Of a stretch of DNA of 64,000 nucleotides, positions 51,968-61,234 are shown one piece after another. The notes under the pieces were generated by a model that was given only the letters and a program-made list of their open reading frames with translations, had not been told where the DNA came from and ran no database searches. This stretch comes from Alphaproteobacteria bacterium (lineage in GTDB: Bacteria; Pseudomonadota; Alphaproteobacteria; UBA9219; RFNS01), in contig JBBCGY010000002.1 of assembly GCA_037200005.1 (NCBI GenBank), forward strand, positions 62,001-126,000, read 5' to 3'. Numbering within the stretch: position 1 is the stretch's first letter; each line of letters begins with the position of its first letter. The position numbers and the translations under genes are program-made.

Positions 51968-52975
51968 ATGACGGCTGTTACGCGACCTGTTGCCCGGTTT
52001 CTGGCGCTCGCAGCGATTGCTGTATTCGTCGCGTCTTGCGCGACTCAAAGCCATGAAGCGCTGGATGCGCGCCCGAGGCTGATGGCGCCCGTTCGCACCA
52101 TCGCCATCGCGACAATCAGCACCCGTCCGAGCCTCGCCTCGCCTTTGTTCACCGGCCATCGCGGCGAACTGATCGGCGTTCTCAGCAAATACGAATATGA
52201 ACTGACAAACGCGCTCACCAATCAAGGATTCAATGTCATTGCCGTCAGCAACAGCGGCATGATCTACAACGACAACAATCTGGAGTACGAGCTTGCCTAT
52301 CTCCACAACCGGCCTGAGTTCATGGTCAAGACTCGCGGCGAGGATGATGTGCAGGCCGAGGCGCGCCGTCTCCGGGCATCGTCGAACCGCCTGATCGGTA
52401 AAGTCGATGACATGACCACGTTCTATGAATCGCGCGATCCGGTCGACCAGATCACCAGCCCGAATACGCGGATTTTTCCGGAAATCGGCGTCAATTATCG
52501 CATGACTCTGCCGCGCTATACCGGGAAGGGCGGCACGATGGACAACCGCTTCATGTCCGACGCGGCCCGCATGGCGATCGGAGAAATCACCCGCGACATG
52601 GGAGCCGACGCCTATCTTTTGATCGATGGCAACCTGGTGCTTTCGGCGCGCAAGGAGGGCTACATGCTCATGGGCGCGACCGGCGGCTCGCGCTATGCCA
52701 CCTTTGACGGAACGGCGGCGCTGGTTCGCAATGACGGCGCCATCATCAGCGTCGATTGGCTGCGCAGCGAAGCGGGGGTTCCTTTCGGCGGTTCGCTCCA
52801 GGATCGTTTCACCACCGAACGCGGCTCCGGCATCGCGGGCTTTCACAAGCCGGTCGATCAGTATGGCCTGCTGGAAGCCAGCTATCAGGCGATCCGCGTC
52901 GCGGCGACCGATCTGGCGGCGCTCTATGCCGAATATCGCGCCGACGGCCGGAAAGACATGGCCAAAGGCAAATAG
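51968..52975 (+). CDS. putative lipoprotein, 335 aa
   Basis: The N-terminus is a lipoprotein signal (ARFLALAAIAVFVASCATQS, lipidated Cys24). The mature part has a region with PVRTIAIATISTRPSLASPL and later a strand-rich segment with MGADAYLLIDGNLVLSARK. Several conserved glycine turns suggest a soluble periplasmic or outer-membrane-facing domain. Family unknown. A 260-base gap lies upstream, including a seven-base-pair hairpin GCGGCAA/TTGCCGC near 51849-51864. It is followed by gapR after 60 bases. Confidence 0.65.
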   Translation: MTAVTRPVARFLALAAIAVFVASCATQSHEALDARPRLMAPVRTIAIATISTRPSLASPLFTGHRGELIGVLSKYEYELTNALTNQGFNVIAVSNSGMIYNDNNLEYELAYLHNRPEFMVKTRGEDDVQAEARRLRASSNRLIGKVDDMTTFYESRDPVDQITSPNTRIFPEIGVNYRMTLPRYTGKGGTMDNRFMSDAARMAIGEITRDMGADAYLLIDGNLVLSARKEGYMLMGATGGSRYATFDGTAALVRNDGAIISVDWLRSEAGVPFGGSLQDRFTTERGSGIAGFHKPVDQYGLLEASYQAIRVAATDLAALYAEYRADGRKDMAKGK

Positions 52976-53035
52976 CTTTCCCCGGAATGGCGTTTGTGCT
53001 TAATTACCGGCACACCCTCTATTTCGGAGACTGAC

Positions 53036-53284
53036 ATGCCTGAAGCCAGCGGCAATTTTTCCGCCGACCGCCTCAAATCTTTCGTCAAACGCATCGAGAA
53101 ACTCGAAGAAGATAAGGCAGCCCTGCTTGCCGATCTTCGCGACGTTTATGCCGAAGCGAAAAGCACCGGCTTCGATCCCAAGATCATGCGCCAGGTCGTC
53201 CGCCTGCGGAAAATGGAAGACCAGAAACGGATCGAGCAAACCGAATTGCTGGAGCTTTATCAATCCGTGCTTGGAATGGGATAG
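53036..53284 (+). CDS. gapR: GapR-like DNA-binding protein (DUF2312)
   Basis: The 82-residue protein matches DUF2312, the family of GapR, a nucleoid-associated protein of alphaproteobacteria that binds AT-rich DNA and over-twisted DNA. The coiled-coil pattern is clear: DRLKSFVKRIEKLEEDKAAL, then a helix with STGFDPKIMRQVVRLRKMED. The ATG at 53036 is seven bases after GGAG. Length agrees with the family (about 80-90). Confidence 0.9.
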   Translation: MPEASGNFSADRLKSFVKRIEKLEEDKAALLADLRDVYAEAKSTGFDPKIMRQVVRLRKMEDQKRIEQTELLELYQSVLGMG

Positions 53285-53287
53285 GGC

Positions 53288-54157
53288 TTACGCGGCTGCG
53301 GCAGGCTCCATTTTGAGGAGCACGAAGGAAGCGCCGACAATGAGCAGGGCGCTCGCGCCAACCCACGGCGTTAGCGGTTCCTGGAAGATCATGGCCGCGA
53401 ACAGGATCGCATACACAGGCTCCAGGGCCACGAAACCGCTGCATGTGCTCGCGGACAGCCGTTTCAGAGCATAGAAATAGAGCTGGTGCATAAGCGCCGT
53501 TGTGACCACGCCCAGCAAGATCAGCCATAGCCACTCCGCCGCATGGCTCGGCTGCGGCGCGGCGAAGAAAAGGCATGGCGCCGACAGAACAAAGACAACG
53601 GCGTTTTGCAGCAGAGAAATACGCCGTGGCGACAAGGCTTTCGCCAAATTTTTGCTGGCATAGCCGAACCATGCGAAAGTAACGGCGGAAGCAATTCCGG
53701 CGCCGATTCCCAGCAGATTGCCATTGTCATTCGCGGGTTTAACCAGCAAGCTAACGGCAAAGATAATTGCCGAAGCCGCTACGATTTCGGCCCAACGCGG
53801 TCTTCGCCGCTCAAAAAACGTCTCTATCACGACCGTAAATAAAGGGAACGCGGCAAATGTCAAAGTGGCGACGGCGACCCCGGAAATTTGCACGGAGGCG
53901 AAGAACATCAGCCAGTGAACGGCTAGAATAGACCCAGTGATAAGCAGGGGAGGCCATTGGTCGCGGGAAGAAACGCCGATGCTCTCTTTCTTGAAATACC
54001 CGAAAACGGATAGCGCCAGAGCCGCAAATCCGGCACGCAAGCCTACGATCCAGAAAGGCGATATGTCGAGCTTGCCATACAGGGCGGCGCTGCCGAAAAC
54101 AACGGCCGCTATGTTAATGGCGATAAGCCCCTGGGTGCGCGGTGAGAGATTGTCCAT
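53288..54157 (-). CDS. EamA/DMT family transporter
   Basis: The 289-residue protein has ten membrane helices in two EamA repeats (IAINIAAVVFGSAALYGKL at the start, and ASAVTFAWFGYASKNLAKAL opening the second half). It belongs to the drug/metabolite transporter superfamily, usually exporting small metabolites; substrate unknown. The ATG at 54157 is chosen; the long in-frame extension upstream is not coding-like. It converges with gapR and is divergent from the Rieske oxygenase gene. Confidence 0.88.
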   Translation of the reverse strand: MDNLSPRTQGLIAINIAAVVFGSAALYGKLDISPFWIVGLRAGFAALALSVFGYFKKESIGVSSRDQWPPLLITGSILAVHWLMFFASVQISGVAVATLTFAAFPLFTVVIETFFERRRPRWAEIVAASAIIFAVSLLVKPANDNGNLLGIGAGIASAVTFAWFGYASKNLAKALSPRRISLLQNAVVFVLSAPCLFFAAPQPSHAAEWLWLILLGVVTTALMHQLYFYALKRLSASTCSGFVALEPVYAILFAAMIFQEPLTPWVGASALLIVGASFVLLKMEPAAAA

Positions 54158-54202
54158 TAAAGCAAGCTGGAGTATGACTTTGAGGCACACTATAGGCGAT
54201 TG

Positions 54203-55246
54203 ATGGCCCACGAACAATTCTTCCTTCGCAATATCTGGTATCATGCGCTGCCTTCCGCGGCGCTGAAGCCGGGAGGTATGGTTTCCAAGCTGCTGCTCGG
54301 CGAGCCGGTCATATTCTGCCGCAAGAATGACGGGCAGGTTTTCGCGTTGCGCGACGTCTGCCCGCATCGCGGCATTCCCTTGTCTTACGGCAAGTTCGAC
54401 GGACAGCAGGTGGAATGCTGCTATCACGGCTGGACGTTCGACGGAGCGGGGCGCTGCACATGCATCCCGGCGCTGACCGGCCATGAGAATATCGAGCCGG
54501 GCAATATCGCCGTCCGCAGCTATCCGGTGCGCGAAGCCTCCGGCAATATCTGGATTTACATGACGGAGCCGCAAACCAAAGCGCCGCAACAGTTGCCCGA
54601 TATCCCGCAAATCCCCGATTTTTCCGCCGGGCCGCAACTGACCGAGACGATGGAATTTCCCTGCTTCATCGATCATGCCGTTATCGGCCTGATGGACCCG
54701 GCGCACGGCCCGTTCGTGCATCAATCCTGGTGGTGGCGCTCGCGGCGCTCGATCCACGAAAAGGCCAAGGCGTTCGGCCCGGAATATCTCGGTTTCGCCA
54801 TGCGGCGGCACAAGCCATCCTCAAATTCCTTCGCCTATAAAATTCTCGGCGGCGCGCCAGAGACGGAAATCCGCTTCATGCTGCCCGGCGTGCGCATCGA
54901 GCATATCGCGGCGGGCGCGACGCGCGTCGTGAACCTGACCACGGTCACGCCGATCGACGCGCAGCGCACGGCAATCACGCACAGCATCTATTGGAACTGG
55001 CCGGTTCTCAGCATGCTCAAGCCCGCGCTGCGCGTCTTCGTGCGCCGCTTTCTCGGCCAAGATCGCGGCGTCGTGATCAAGCAGCAGGAGGGACTGCGCT
55101 ATGAGCAGAACCTCATGCTGATCCGCGATTCCGACACGCAGGCGCGCTGGTACTACCAACTGAAGAACGAATATGTCCGCGCTTTGTCCGACGAGCGCGC
55201 CTTCGTCAACCCGGTTCCCGAAACGGTGCTGAAATGGCGGAGCTGA
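54203..55246 (+). CDS. Rieske aromatic ring-hydroxylating oxygenase alpha subunit
   Basis: The 347-residue protein has a Rieske [2Fe-2S] site with Cys53-x-His55 (DVCPHRGIPL) and Cys72-x2-His75 (ECCYHGWTFD), and a mononuclear iron site in a motif ending DPAHGPFVHQS. It oxidises an aromatic or other substrate that cannot be told from sequence. The gene precedes and overlaps the YdcF gene by 13 bases. No ferredoxin or reductase for it lies directly adjacent; the pair at 47-48 kb is a candidate source of electrons. Confidence 0.9.
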   Translation: MAHEQFFLRNIWYHALPSAALKPGGMVSKLLLGEPVIFCRKNDGQVFALRDVCPHRGIPLSYGKFDGQQVECCYHGWTFDGAGRCTCIPALTGHENIEPGNIAVRSYPVREASGNIWIYMTEPQTKAPQQLPDIPQIPDFSAGPQLTETMEFPCFIDHAVIGLMDPAHGPFVHQSWWWRSRRSIHEKAKAFGPEYLGFAMRRHKPSSNSFAYKILGGAPETEIRFMLPGVRIEHIAAGATRVVNLTTVTPIDAQRTAITHSIYWNWPVLSMLKPALRVFVRRFLGQDRGVVIKQQEGLRYEQNLMLIRDSDTQARWYYQLKNEYVRALSDERAFVNPVPETVLKWRS

Positions 55247-56052
55247 TATACCGGATCGGCAAATGGGTGGGGTTTCTGGCCTCGCCTGGACATATTCTTC
55301 TCGCTTGGCTGGCCGTCGGCGCGGCGCTGCTGTTCGCGCCCAAAGATTCATGGCGGAAAGCGGGACGCTTTTTGGTCGCGGTTGGCGTGGGGGCGGGCGT
55401 CGTCATCGCCGCTATTCCCTTCGGTGTCTGGGGCGTCACGATGCTGGAAAATCGCTTTCCGCAGCCGCAATTGCCGCCGCAGGTGGCCGGGATCATCGTT
55501 CTCGGCGGCGGCGAGCGCGAAGAAGTCGCCGCGCTGCGCGGAATCGATAAAGGCGGCAATGGCACGATGAGCCGCCTGCTGCATTTCAAGCTTCTGGCCG
55601 AGAAATATCCCGATGCGACGCTGGTTTTCGCCGGAGGTTCCTCGAGCCGCGCGAAGGACAAGAATAACGATTTGCGCCAGGCCGATATCGCCCGCGCCAC
55701 GCTGCAGGACATGGGGCTGCGGCGCGAGGTGATTTATGAAAACAGTTCCCGGACGACATACGAAAACGCGGTGAATAGCGGCGTCCTGGTCGGCGACAAA
55801 AAGAAAGAGCCGTGGATTCTGGTTACCAGCGCATGGCATATGCCGCGTGCGGTCGGAACCTTCCGCAAGCAAGGCTGGAACGTCATTCCCTACCCGGTCG
55901 ATTATAATACGACAGGCAGCATCGGATCGCTGATCCGCATCAGCTTCGTGGGAAACATAAACGGCCTGAACGCGGTCATGCGCGAAACGATAGGCATGGC
56001 GGGCTACTGGCTGACCGGACGCAGCGACGAACTGTTTCCGGGGCCGCGATGA
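55234..56052 (+). CDS. YdcF/ElyC family protein (DUF218)
   Basis: The 272-residue protein has two N-terminal membrane helices (about 15-60) and a periplasmic DUF218 domain with GIIVLGGGEREEV, ATLVFAGGSSSRA, and the signature TTYENAVNSG and SAWHMPRAVGTFRK. E. coli ElyC acts in envelope biogenesis at the level of undecaprenyl-phosphate. It overlaps both the oxygenase gene upstream and the MltB gene downstream (ATGA), consistent with an envelope unit. Confidence 0.9.
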   Translation: MAELIYRIGKWVGFLASPGHILLAWLAVGAALLFAPKDSWRKAGRFLVAVGVGAGVVIAAIPFGVWGVTMLENRFPQPQLPPQVAGIIVLGGGEREEVAALRGIDKGGNGTMSRLLHFKLLAEKYPDATLVFAGGSSSRAKDKNNDLRQADIARATLQDMGLRREVIYENSSRTTYENAVNSGVLVGDKKKEPWILVTSAWHMPRAVGTFRKQGWNVIPYPVDYNTTGSIGSLIRISFVGNINGLNAVMRETIGMAGYWLTGRSDELFPGPR

Positions 56053-57002
56053 TAAAAAAATATCTCGCCCTCTGTCTTATCTTGTGGAGCGTCCCCGCCC
56101 ATGCTGTCGATTTCGATGCATGGATGCGCGATTTCCGCCAGGACGCCACGCAGGCGGGCATAAGTGCGCGCGCTCTTTCGGCGCTTAACGGCCTTGCGCC
56201 CGATGCTGACGTTATCGAGCTCGACCAGAAACAGCCCGAGCACAAAATCACTTTCGCCGAATATCTCCCCAAGGTCATGTCCGCTGATCGCATAAGGCGG
56301 GGCAAAAGACTGCTGGCGGAGCATGAAGCGCGTCTGGATAAAATTGAAGAGCGTTATGGCGTGCCGGGAAAATATATCGTCGCGCTTTGGGGGATCGAAT
56401 CGAGCTTTGGCGTCAGTCCGGGAAATTTCTCGGTTCTGCAATCCCTCTCGACATTAGCCTATGAAGGCCGGCGTGCCGATTTCTTTCGCGGAGAACTGCT
56501 CGATGCGCTGCGCATCCTCGACAGCGAGCATGTCGGCCCGGATGTTCTGAGCGGTTCCTGGGCCGGAGCGATGGGGCAATGCCAGTTCATGCCTTCGACG
56601 TATTTGCGCTACGCCGTCGATGGCGACGGAGACGGCAAGCGCGACATATGGAACAGCCTGCCCGATATCTTCGCTTCCATGGCGCGCTATTTGCAGGCGG
56701 AGGGATGGAAAGCGGGGCAGGAATGGGGCATGGCGGTCAAGCCGCCGCGCGCCGTCGCGCCGCGCCTTGTCGGCCTCACGCAGGCTCAGCCGTTAACGGT
56801 TTGGAAAAAATTAGGGTTTAAGAGTATACATGGAGAGATTCTGGACGCCGACTCGGCAACCATGTATTCCTTGGTGCAGCCGGACGGTCCCAAAGGTCCA
56901 AGCTATCTGGCGGGTAACAATTTCAAAACCCTGATGCGATGGAATCGTTCTACCTATTTTGCGACGACAGTCGGGCTGCTAGCGGATCGAATCGAGCCAT
57001 AG
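56049..57002 (+). CDS. MltB-family lytic murein transglycosylase
   Basis: The 317-residue enzyme has a signal peptide (MIKKYLALCLILWSVPAHA), the catalytic Glu117 in LWGIESSFG and the motif GSWAGAMGQCQFMPSTYLR. It cuts glycan strands of peptidoglycan. Absence of a lipobox suggests a soluble periplasmic form. Its ATG overlaps the YdcF stop; rlpA follows after three bases, so both are expressed together. Confidence 0.93.
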   Translation: MIKKYLALCLILWSVPAHAVDFDAWMRDFRQDATQAGISARALSALNGLAPDADVIELDQKQPEHKITFAEYLPKVMSADRIRRGKRLLAEHEARLDKIEERYGVPGKYIVALWGIESSFGVSPGNFSVLQSLSTLAYEGRRADFFRGELLDALRILDSEHVGPDVLSGSWAGAMGQCQFMPSTYLRYAVDGDGDGKRDIWNSLPDIFASMARYLQAEGWKAGQEWGMAVKPPRAVAPRLVGLTQAQPLTVWKKLGFKSIHGEILDADSATMYSLVQPDGPKGPSYLAGNNFKTLMRWNRSTYFATTVGLLADRIEP

Positions 57003-57005
57003 GCC

Positions 57006-57986
57006 ATGTCCACATCCATATATAAGAATCTGTCACTGCTAGTTATGCTGGGATTGCTTGCCGGCTGCGGAAGCTTTTTCGGCGGCAAGGATTCCGAAGC
57101 GCCGATCACCGCCGCGCCAGTCTATAAAGTCGGCGACCCGTACACGATCAACGGCGTCCAATATTATCCCAAGGAAGATTTCAGTTATGACAAAACCGGC
57201 CTTGCCTCATGGTACGGGCCGGGATTTCATCATGGCCGCACCGCGAACGGCGACCGTTTCGACAGCAATGAACTGACTGCGGCGCATCCCACCTTGCCGA
57301 TGCCGAGTCTGGCGCGGATTACCAATCTTGAAAACGGAAAATCAATCGTGGTCAGGATCAATGATCGCGGCCCGTTTTCGGGCAAGCGGCTGATCGATGT
57401 CAGCCGCCGCTCGGCGGAATTGCTGGGCTTCGCCCAACAAGGCACCGCCAGGGTGCGGGTGCAGGTTCTGCGTGACGAGAGCATGGCCATCGCCGAGGCC
57501 GCCAAGCATTACGGCGCGAGCGCGGCGGGGCGCATGTATGCGAGTTCCACGTCGGTTTCTTCCTATGCGGCTCCTGCCGTTCCGGCGGCTCCGGTCGGGC
57601 GCGTGAGCGAGCATGTGACCGTTAGCCAGCTGCCTGCGCCTGTGGCAGTGCCTGAAAAGGCGCCGCCGCCGGTATCATTGCCGCCCGTCGTCCGCATGGC
57701 GGCAAATGCTGCCGTTCTGCCGCCCACCGTTCGTCCCATGGGCGCTCCGGCGAGAACCGCATCGCGCCTCTATGTTCAGGCGGGTGCGTTCAAGCGCGAG
57801 GAAAACGCCAACAAGCTAAAAATGCAATTGACGAAATTCGGCCAGGCTACGGTCAACCAATGCCTGATCAACGGCGTGGAATATTACCGGGTCAGGCTGG
57901 CAGTCGAGAGTGCCGCCAAGGCGGACAGCCTGCTGCAAAAACTCGCGCAGCTGGGCGTCGAAAATCCGAAAATCGTGACGGATTGA
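57006..57986 (+). CDS. rlpA: RlpA-family septal ring lytic transglycosylase with SPOR domain
   Basis: The 326-residue lipoprotein has a signal with lipobox LLAGC (Cys22), an RlpA double-psi beta-barrel (ASWYGPGFHHGRTANGDRFD, VVRINDRGPFSGKRLIDVSR), a proline/alanine-rich linker and a C-terminal SPOR domain (LYVQAGAFKREENANKLKMQ), which brings it to denuded septal glycan. The conserved Asp and His of the barrel are present. It lies three bases after MltB and ends the envelope cluster. Confidence 0.94.
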   Translation: MSTSIYKNLSLLVMLGLLAGCGSFFGGKDSEAPITAAPVYKVGDPYTINGVQYYPKEDFSYDKTGLASWYGPGFHHGRTANGDRFDSNELTAAHPTLPMPSLARITNLENGKSIVVRINDRGPFSGKRLIDVSRRSAELLGFAQQGTARVRVQVLRDESMAIAEAAKHYGASAAGRMYASSTSVSSYAAPAVPAAPVGRVSEHVTVSQLPAPVAVPEKAPPPVSLPPVVRMAANAAVLPPTVRPMGAPARTASRLYVQAGAFKREENANKLKMQLTKFGQATVNQCLINGVEYYRVRLAVESAAKADSLLQKLAQLGVENPKIVTD

Positions 57987-57990
57987 CCGC

Positions 57991-58986
57991 CTAATTTCTT
58001 AAACATCTCTTGATCTCATCCAGCAGCCCCGGGCCTTGATAGGTCAGGCCGGTATAAAGCTGAACGACGTTCGCTCCCGCCTTCAGCACCCGCAGCGCGT
58101 CCGCGCCGCTCTGGATGCCGCCGCAGCCCATGATCGGCGCGTCGGGGCCGAGGATGCGCCGGATTTCGGCGACCATCCAGCATGTCGTCTCCAGCAAGCC
58201 CGGCCCGCTATATCCGCCCACCGGCTTGCCGCCATGTTCGGGCCATTTCGTATCGGCGCGCAGCAGATGCTTCTTGTCATGGGGAACGGTGTTGGTCGCC
58301 ACGATGCCGACGGCCCCCGCCGCTTTCGCCGCTTCGACCATTTCCGTTAAAACCGCGCCATCGTTTGTCGGCCCTAGTTTGAGCAGGACGGGGCAGGGAG
58401 CCGCCGCTTCGCAAACCGCCGTTATCTGTTTCGCTATGGCCTCGATCGCATGTCCGGCTTCATGCGCGACATTGGGGCATGAAGCGTTCAGCGTCAGGTA
58501 ATCGGCCAGTGGCGCGCAGGCTTCGGCGACGGTTTTGAAATCATCAAGATTGCCTTCGGGCGAACCGATGCTCACGCCGAGTATAAGTCTTTCGCGCTCG
58601 GGCGTTTCGGAAAAGGCGCGCAGGTTTTCAACGAAAGGCGCAAGCCCGTCGCCGGGAAGCCCCATCCAATTAATAAGACTTCCGCCATCGCCGAGACGCC
58701 AGACGCGCGGCGTCGGGTTGCCTTCGCGCGGGTAAAGCGTGACCGTACCGGCTTCGACAAAGCCGAAGCCCATTTTCGTCCAGCCCTTGAGCGCTTCGGC
58801 TTTTTTTTCCGCTCCCGCCGCGAGGCCGATGGGATTGGAAAAGCGTTTGCCGAACAGCGTAACGGCAAGCGACGGGTCATCCGGCGGCGCGGTCGATCCC
58901 AGTCCGCATTTGAGCGCCAGGATTGTCGCCTTATGCGCCGTCTCCGGTGGCAGGAGATGGAGAGCATGCAAGATCATCTCCATCAT
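57991..58986 (-). CDS. pyrD: dihydroorotate dehydrogenase, quinone-dependent (class 2)
   Basis: PyrD oxidises dihydroorotate to orotate at the membrane, passing electrons to quinone. The 331-residue protein has the amphipathic N-terminal region that docks on the membrane (EMILHALHLLPPETAHK) and FMN-barrel motifs NPIGLAAGAEKKAEAL, GFGFVEAGTVTLYPREGNP, YLTLNASCPNV (catalytic Ser) and GCGGIQSGADALRVL. It starts at 58986, four bases inside the pyrC gene (ATGA overlap), and is thus translated together with pyrC. Confidence 0.96.
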   Translation of the reverse strand: MMEMILHALHLLPPETAHKATILALKCGLGSTAPPDDPSLAVTLFGKRFSNPIGLAAGAEKKAEALKGWTKMGFGFVEAGTVTLYPREGNPTPRVWRLGDGGSLINWMGLPGDGLAPFVENLRAFSETPERERLILGVSIGSPEGNLDDFKTVAEACAPLADYLTLNASCPNVAHEAGHAIEAIAKQITAVCEAAAPCPVLLKLGPTNDGAVLTEMVEAAKAAGAVGIVATNTVPHDKKHLLRADTKWPEHGGKPVGGYSGPGLLETTCWMVAEIRRILGPDAPIMGCGGIQSGADALRVLKAGANVVQLYTGLTYQGPGLLDEIKRCLRN

Positions 58987-60095
58987 GCGATGCTCCATGC
59001 CATCGTCACAGGCCCTTCGGCGTCGTCGGATTTCATGCCGAGCGGCAGGGGAACGATATCGCCTGCCGGTGTTTTCAGTTTGCCGACTTTCTGCTCGGTT
59101 TTCGTCAGCGTGAAAGTTTCCTTGGAAGGCGCGAAGCCGTAAAAAGCCGGGCCGTTGAAGCACAGGAAATTCTTGAACGCCTCTTGCGTAGCGGTGGCGT
59201 TGAAATCCGCGCCCGCCATCTCGAACGCTTCGGCATATAATTGCGGCGCGATGCCGCCGGTATAGCATCCCGCCGCGCAGCCGCAGGGCGTGACCTTTTT
59301 CGCGTGAGGCGCGCTGTCGGTTCCGGCGAAGAATTTCCTGTTGCCGGACGAAATGACGGCGGCACGCAAAGCATCGCGGTCGTCGGCGAACTTCACCAGC
59401 GGCATGCAGAACAGATGATATTTCAATCCCTGAACCAGATGGCCGACAGTATAGATCAAATGCTGCGGCGTCACGCTGGCGGCGATATTGTCTCCGGCCT
59501 TCGCGACGAAATCGGCGGCGACTTTGGTCGTGACATGCTCGCAGACGATTTTCAGCTTGGAAAATTTGTCGGCGGCGCGCGGCATACGCTCGCGGTAGAA
59601 TAATTCCTCGGCATTGGTCGAGCGCGAAAAATAATCCTCGCCGGGCAATCCATGTTCCTCGCCATGGACGCAGAGAACGACACCTGTCGCTTCCATCGCC
59701 GCGAAGACGCCGTTGTCGATGAAGGTAGTGAAGGGACGGCCATGCTCGGAGCCGGTAGTGCCGTGCGGCGGGTAGTATTTACAGGCTTTCAGGATGCCGC
59801 TCTTGGCTCCCGCCTCGATCATCGCCGGAGTCGTGTCCTGGGTCAGATAAAGCGGAACGATCATATTTTCAAAAGCTTCGCCGCCCACGCTCAACAACTG
59901 CGCGAGGTATTCCTCGATGCTCCAGCAGGGCAGGGGATCGGCGGCGAAGACCTTGGCGACCGGAGGTTTGGTATTCGGCATCGCGAGAATTCCCGCGCAG
60001 CCCATCTTGAGGTGATCCTGAATCAGCGCAGGCACAATCTCGCCTTGGCGAAAATGGGCGTGCAGATCGTGCCATTTGGGAAGGGTAAGGTGCAT
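58983..60095 (-). CDS. pyrC: dihydroorotase (type I-like, E. coli type)
   Basis: PyrC cyclises carbamoyl aspartate to dihydroorotate with two zinc ions. The 370-residue protein has the metal motif DLHAHFRQG near residues 10-18 and a carboxylated Lys candidate in KACKYYPPHGTT, with LAMPNTKPPV as substrate-binding loop. The ATG at 60095 is in the 3' arm of a perfect 16-bp hairpin (60087-60126), so its translation probably depends on the upstream gene. It overlaps pyrD. Confidence 0.95.
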   Translation of the reverse strand: MHLTLPKWHDLHAHFRQGEIVPALIQDHLKMGCAGILAMPNTKPPVAKVFAADPLPCWSIEEYLAQLLSVGGEAFENMIVPLYLTQDTTPAMIEAGAKSGILKACKYYPPHGTTGSEHGRPFTTFIDNGVFAAMEATGVVLCVHGEEHGLPGEDYFSRSTNAEELFYRERMPRAADKFSKLKIVCEHVTTKVAADFVAKAGDNIAASVTPQHLIYTVGHLVQGLKYHLFCMPLVKFADDRDALRAAVISSGNRKFFAGTDSAPHAKKVTPCGCAAGCYTGGIAPQLYAEAFEMAGADFNATATQEAFKNFLCFNGPAFYGFAPSKETFTLTKTEQKVGKLKTPAGDIVPLPLGMKSDDAEGPVTMAWSIA

Positions 60096-60126
60096 ACGAA
60101 CGTTTCTAGCCGTTCGTATGCACCTT
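60087..60126 (-). promoter_or_regulatory. hairpin sequestering the pyrC start codon
   Basis: A perfect inverted repeat (arms 60087-60102 and 60111-60126, eight-base loop) spans the end of the methyltransferase gene and the pyrC start. On the minus strand the upstream stop codon TAG (60108-60106) is in the loop, and the pyrC ATG (60095-60093) is in the 3' arm. There is no T tract. Confidence 0.65.
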
Positions 60127-61128
60127 ATGCAAGACGGTAGATGGGCGAAGCATGGGCCGTGATGGCGATGCGCCGGTTTCGGCGTCATATTCCAAAGGCG
60201 ACCGCAGGGCGATCGGCGCGTTGATGTTCTGCATCGGGAAAGGATCGGGTCGCAAAGGAGCCTGGAAAACCGCGCCGACGTAAGGCAAGGCGATGATGCC
60301 GTCCTTGCTGTGCTTATCGAACCACTGTTCCTGGAGAGCGGTCACGGCTTGAGCGAATTCCGCCGGATCGGCGGGTTTGAAGGAATAGCTGCCCAGCCAG
60401 CTTCCCACTTCATGCCGTGCAAGCTGAGAAGTCTGAACCGGCAGTATATCTGAAACTCGCATGTCTTCGGCGGACATCCATGGCTGGAAATGATTGGGAG
60501 CGAAATATTCGGCATTCAGCAGCGGCGTTTTGCTCGCGGCGTATTTCGGGCAATTCTGCAGCAACACGTCATGCAGGTCGCGCGTTATTTCCATGTGTGG
60601 ATCGGGATTGTAATACCAGACGGAAACACGCGGGCGCGCATCGTCTGGCAGCAAGGCCTGCCAATGGGCGCGCGCCACTTCTTCGGCGTTCGTTTCTTCC
60701 GAACCCGCTGGACGATATTTGTCCGAAAATTGTCCCTTCATCGTGTGCAAAGCTTGTGCGGCGACGACTAGATCGACTTTTTCCGGAATGCCGGTGTCCA
60801 TGGCGTTACCGGAAAGGAAAATCGCTTCTCCTTGCGGAATTTCTGCCAAATTTTTCTTGGCCTTTTCGAGAAGCTCGGCATTCGGCTCGACAACATAAAC
60901 CTTGCAACCGAGCGCCTTGAAAACGGCGGCATCTGACCCGGAGCCCGCGCCGATGCTGGCGACGATGGGAGGGCCGCCTGTCAGCGTATTGACCCATTTG
61001 TTATCCAGGCGCGCGATTCCAGCCTTGAATAAGCTGTGGAGAGCAAATTGTTCAGGCCAACGCGGCCTGTGTGCGTCGTATTGGCCTTCCTGGCCCTTGA
61101 AACTGTATGTATCGTTGGCTTGCGGCAT
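60106..61128 (-). CDS. class I SAM-dependent methyltransferase
   Basis: The 340-residue protein begins with PQANDTYSFKGQEGQYDAHR, the opening seen in trans-aconitate-type methyltransferases. It carries a SAM motif ASIGAGSGSDAAVFKALG and acidic strand VVEPNAE. The ATG at 61128 is preceded by GGAAG at seven bases; further in-frame ATGs upstream (61140) lack this. The substrate is unknown. It ends in the hairpin loop before pyrC, so it and pyrC may be translated in series. Confidence 0.82.
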   Translation of the reverse strand: MPQANDTYSFKGQEGQYDAHRPRWPEQFALHSLFKAGIARLDNKWVNTLTGGPPIVASIGAGSGSDAAVFKALGCKVYVVEPNAELLEKAKKNLAEIPQGEAIFLSGNAMDTGIPEKVDLVVAAQALHTMKGQFSDKYRPAGSEETNAEEVARAHWQALLPDDARPRVSVWYYNPDPHMEITRDLHDVLLQNCPKYAASKTPLLNAEYFAPNHFQPWMSAEDMRVSDILPVQTSQLARHEVGSWLGSYSFKPADPAEFAQAVTALQEQWFDKHSKDGIIALPYVGAVFQAPLRPDPFPMQNINAPIALRSPLEYDAETGASPSRPMLRPSTVLHKVHTNG

Positions 61129-61234
61129 AATAACTTCCATGAATGAGAGCCAGTTTATCAAGGCTCATTTAATAACATGATAAACCGGTTAAGCGACTTA
61201 GTTTAATTACTTTCGTGGTTAATTTAGTTACGCT

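Noticed and set aside
54158-54811. N-terminal extension of the EamA transporter frame
   Set aside because: The extension is antisense to the Rieske oxygenase gene, and the first membrane helix begins at the ATG at 54157.
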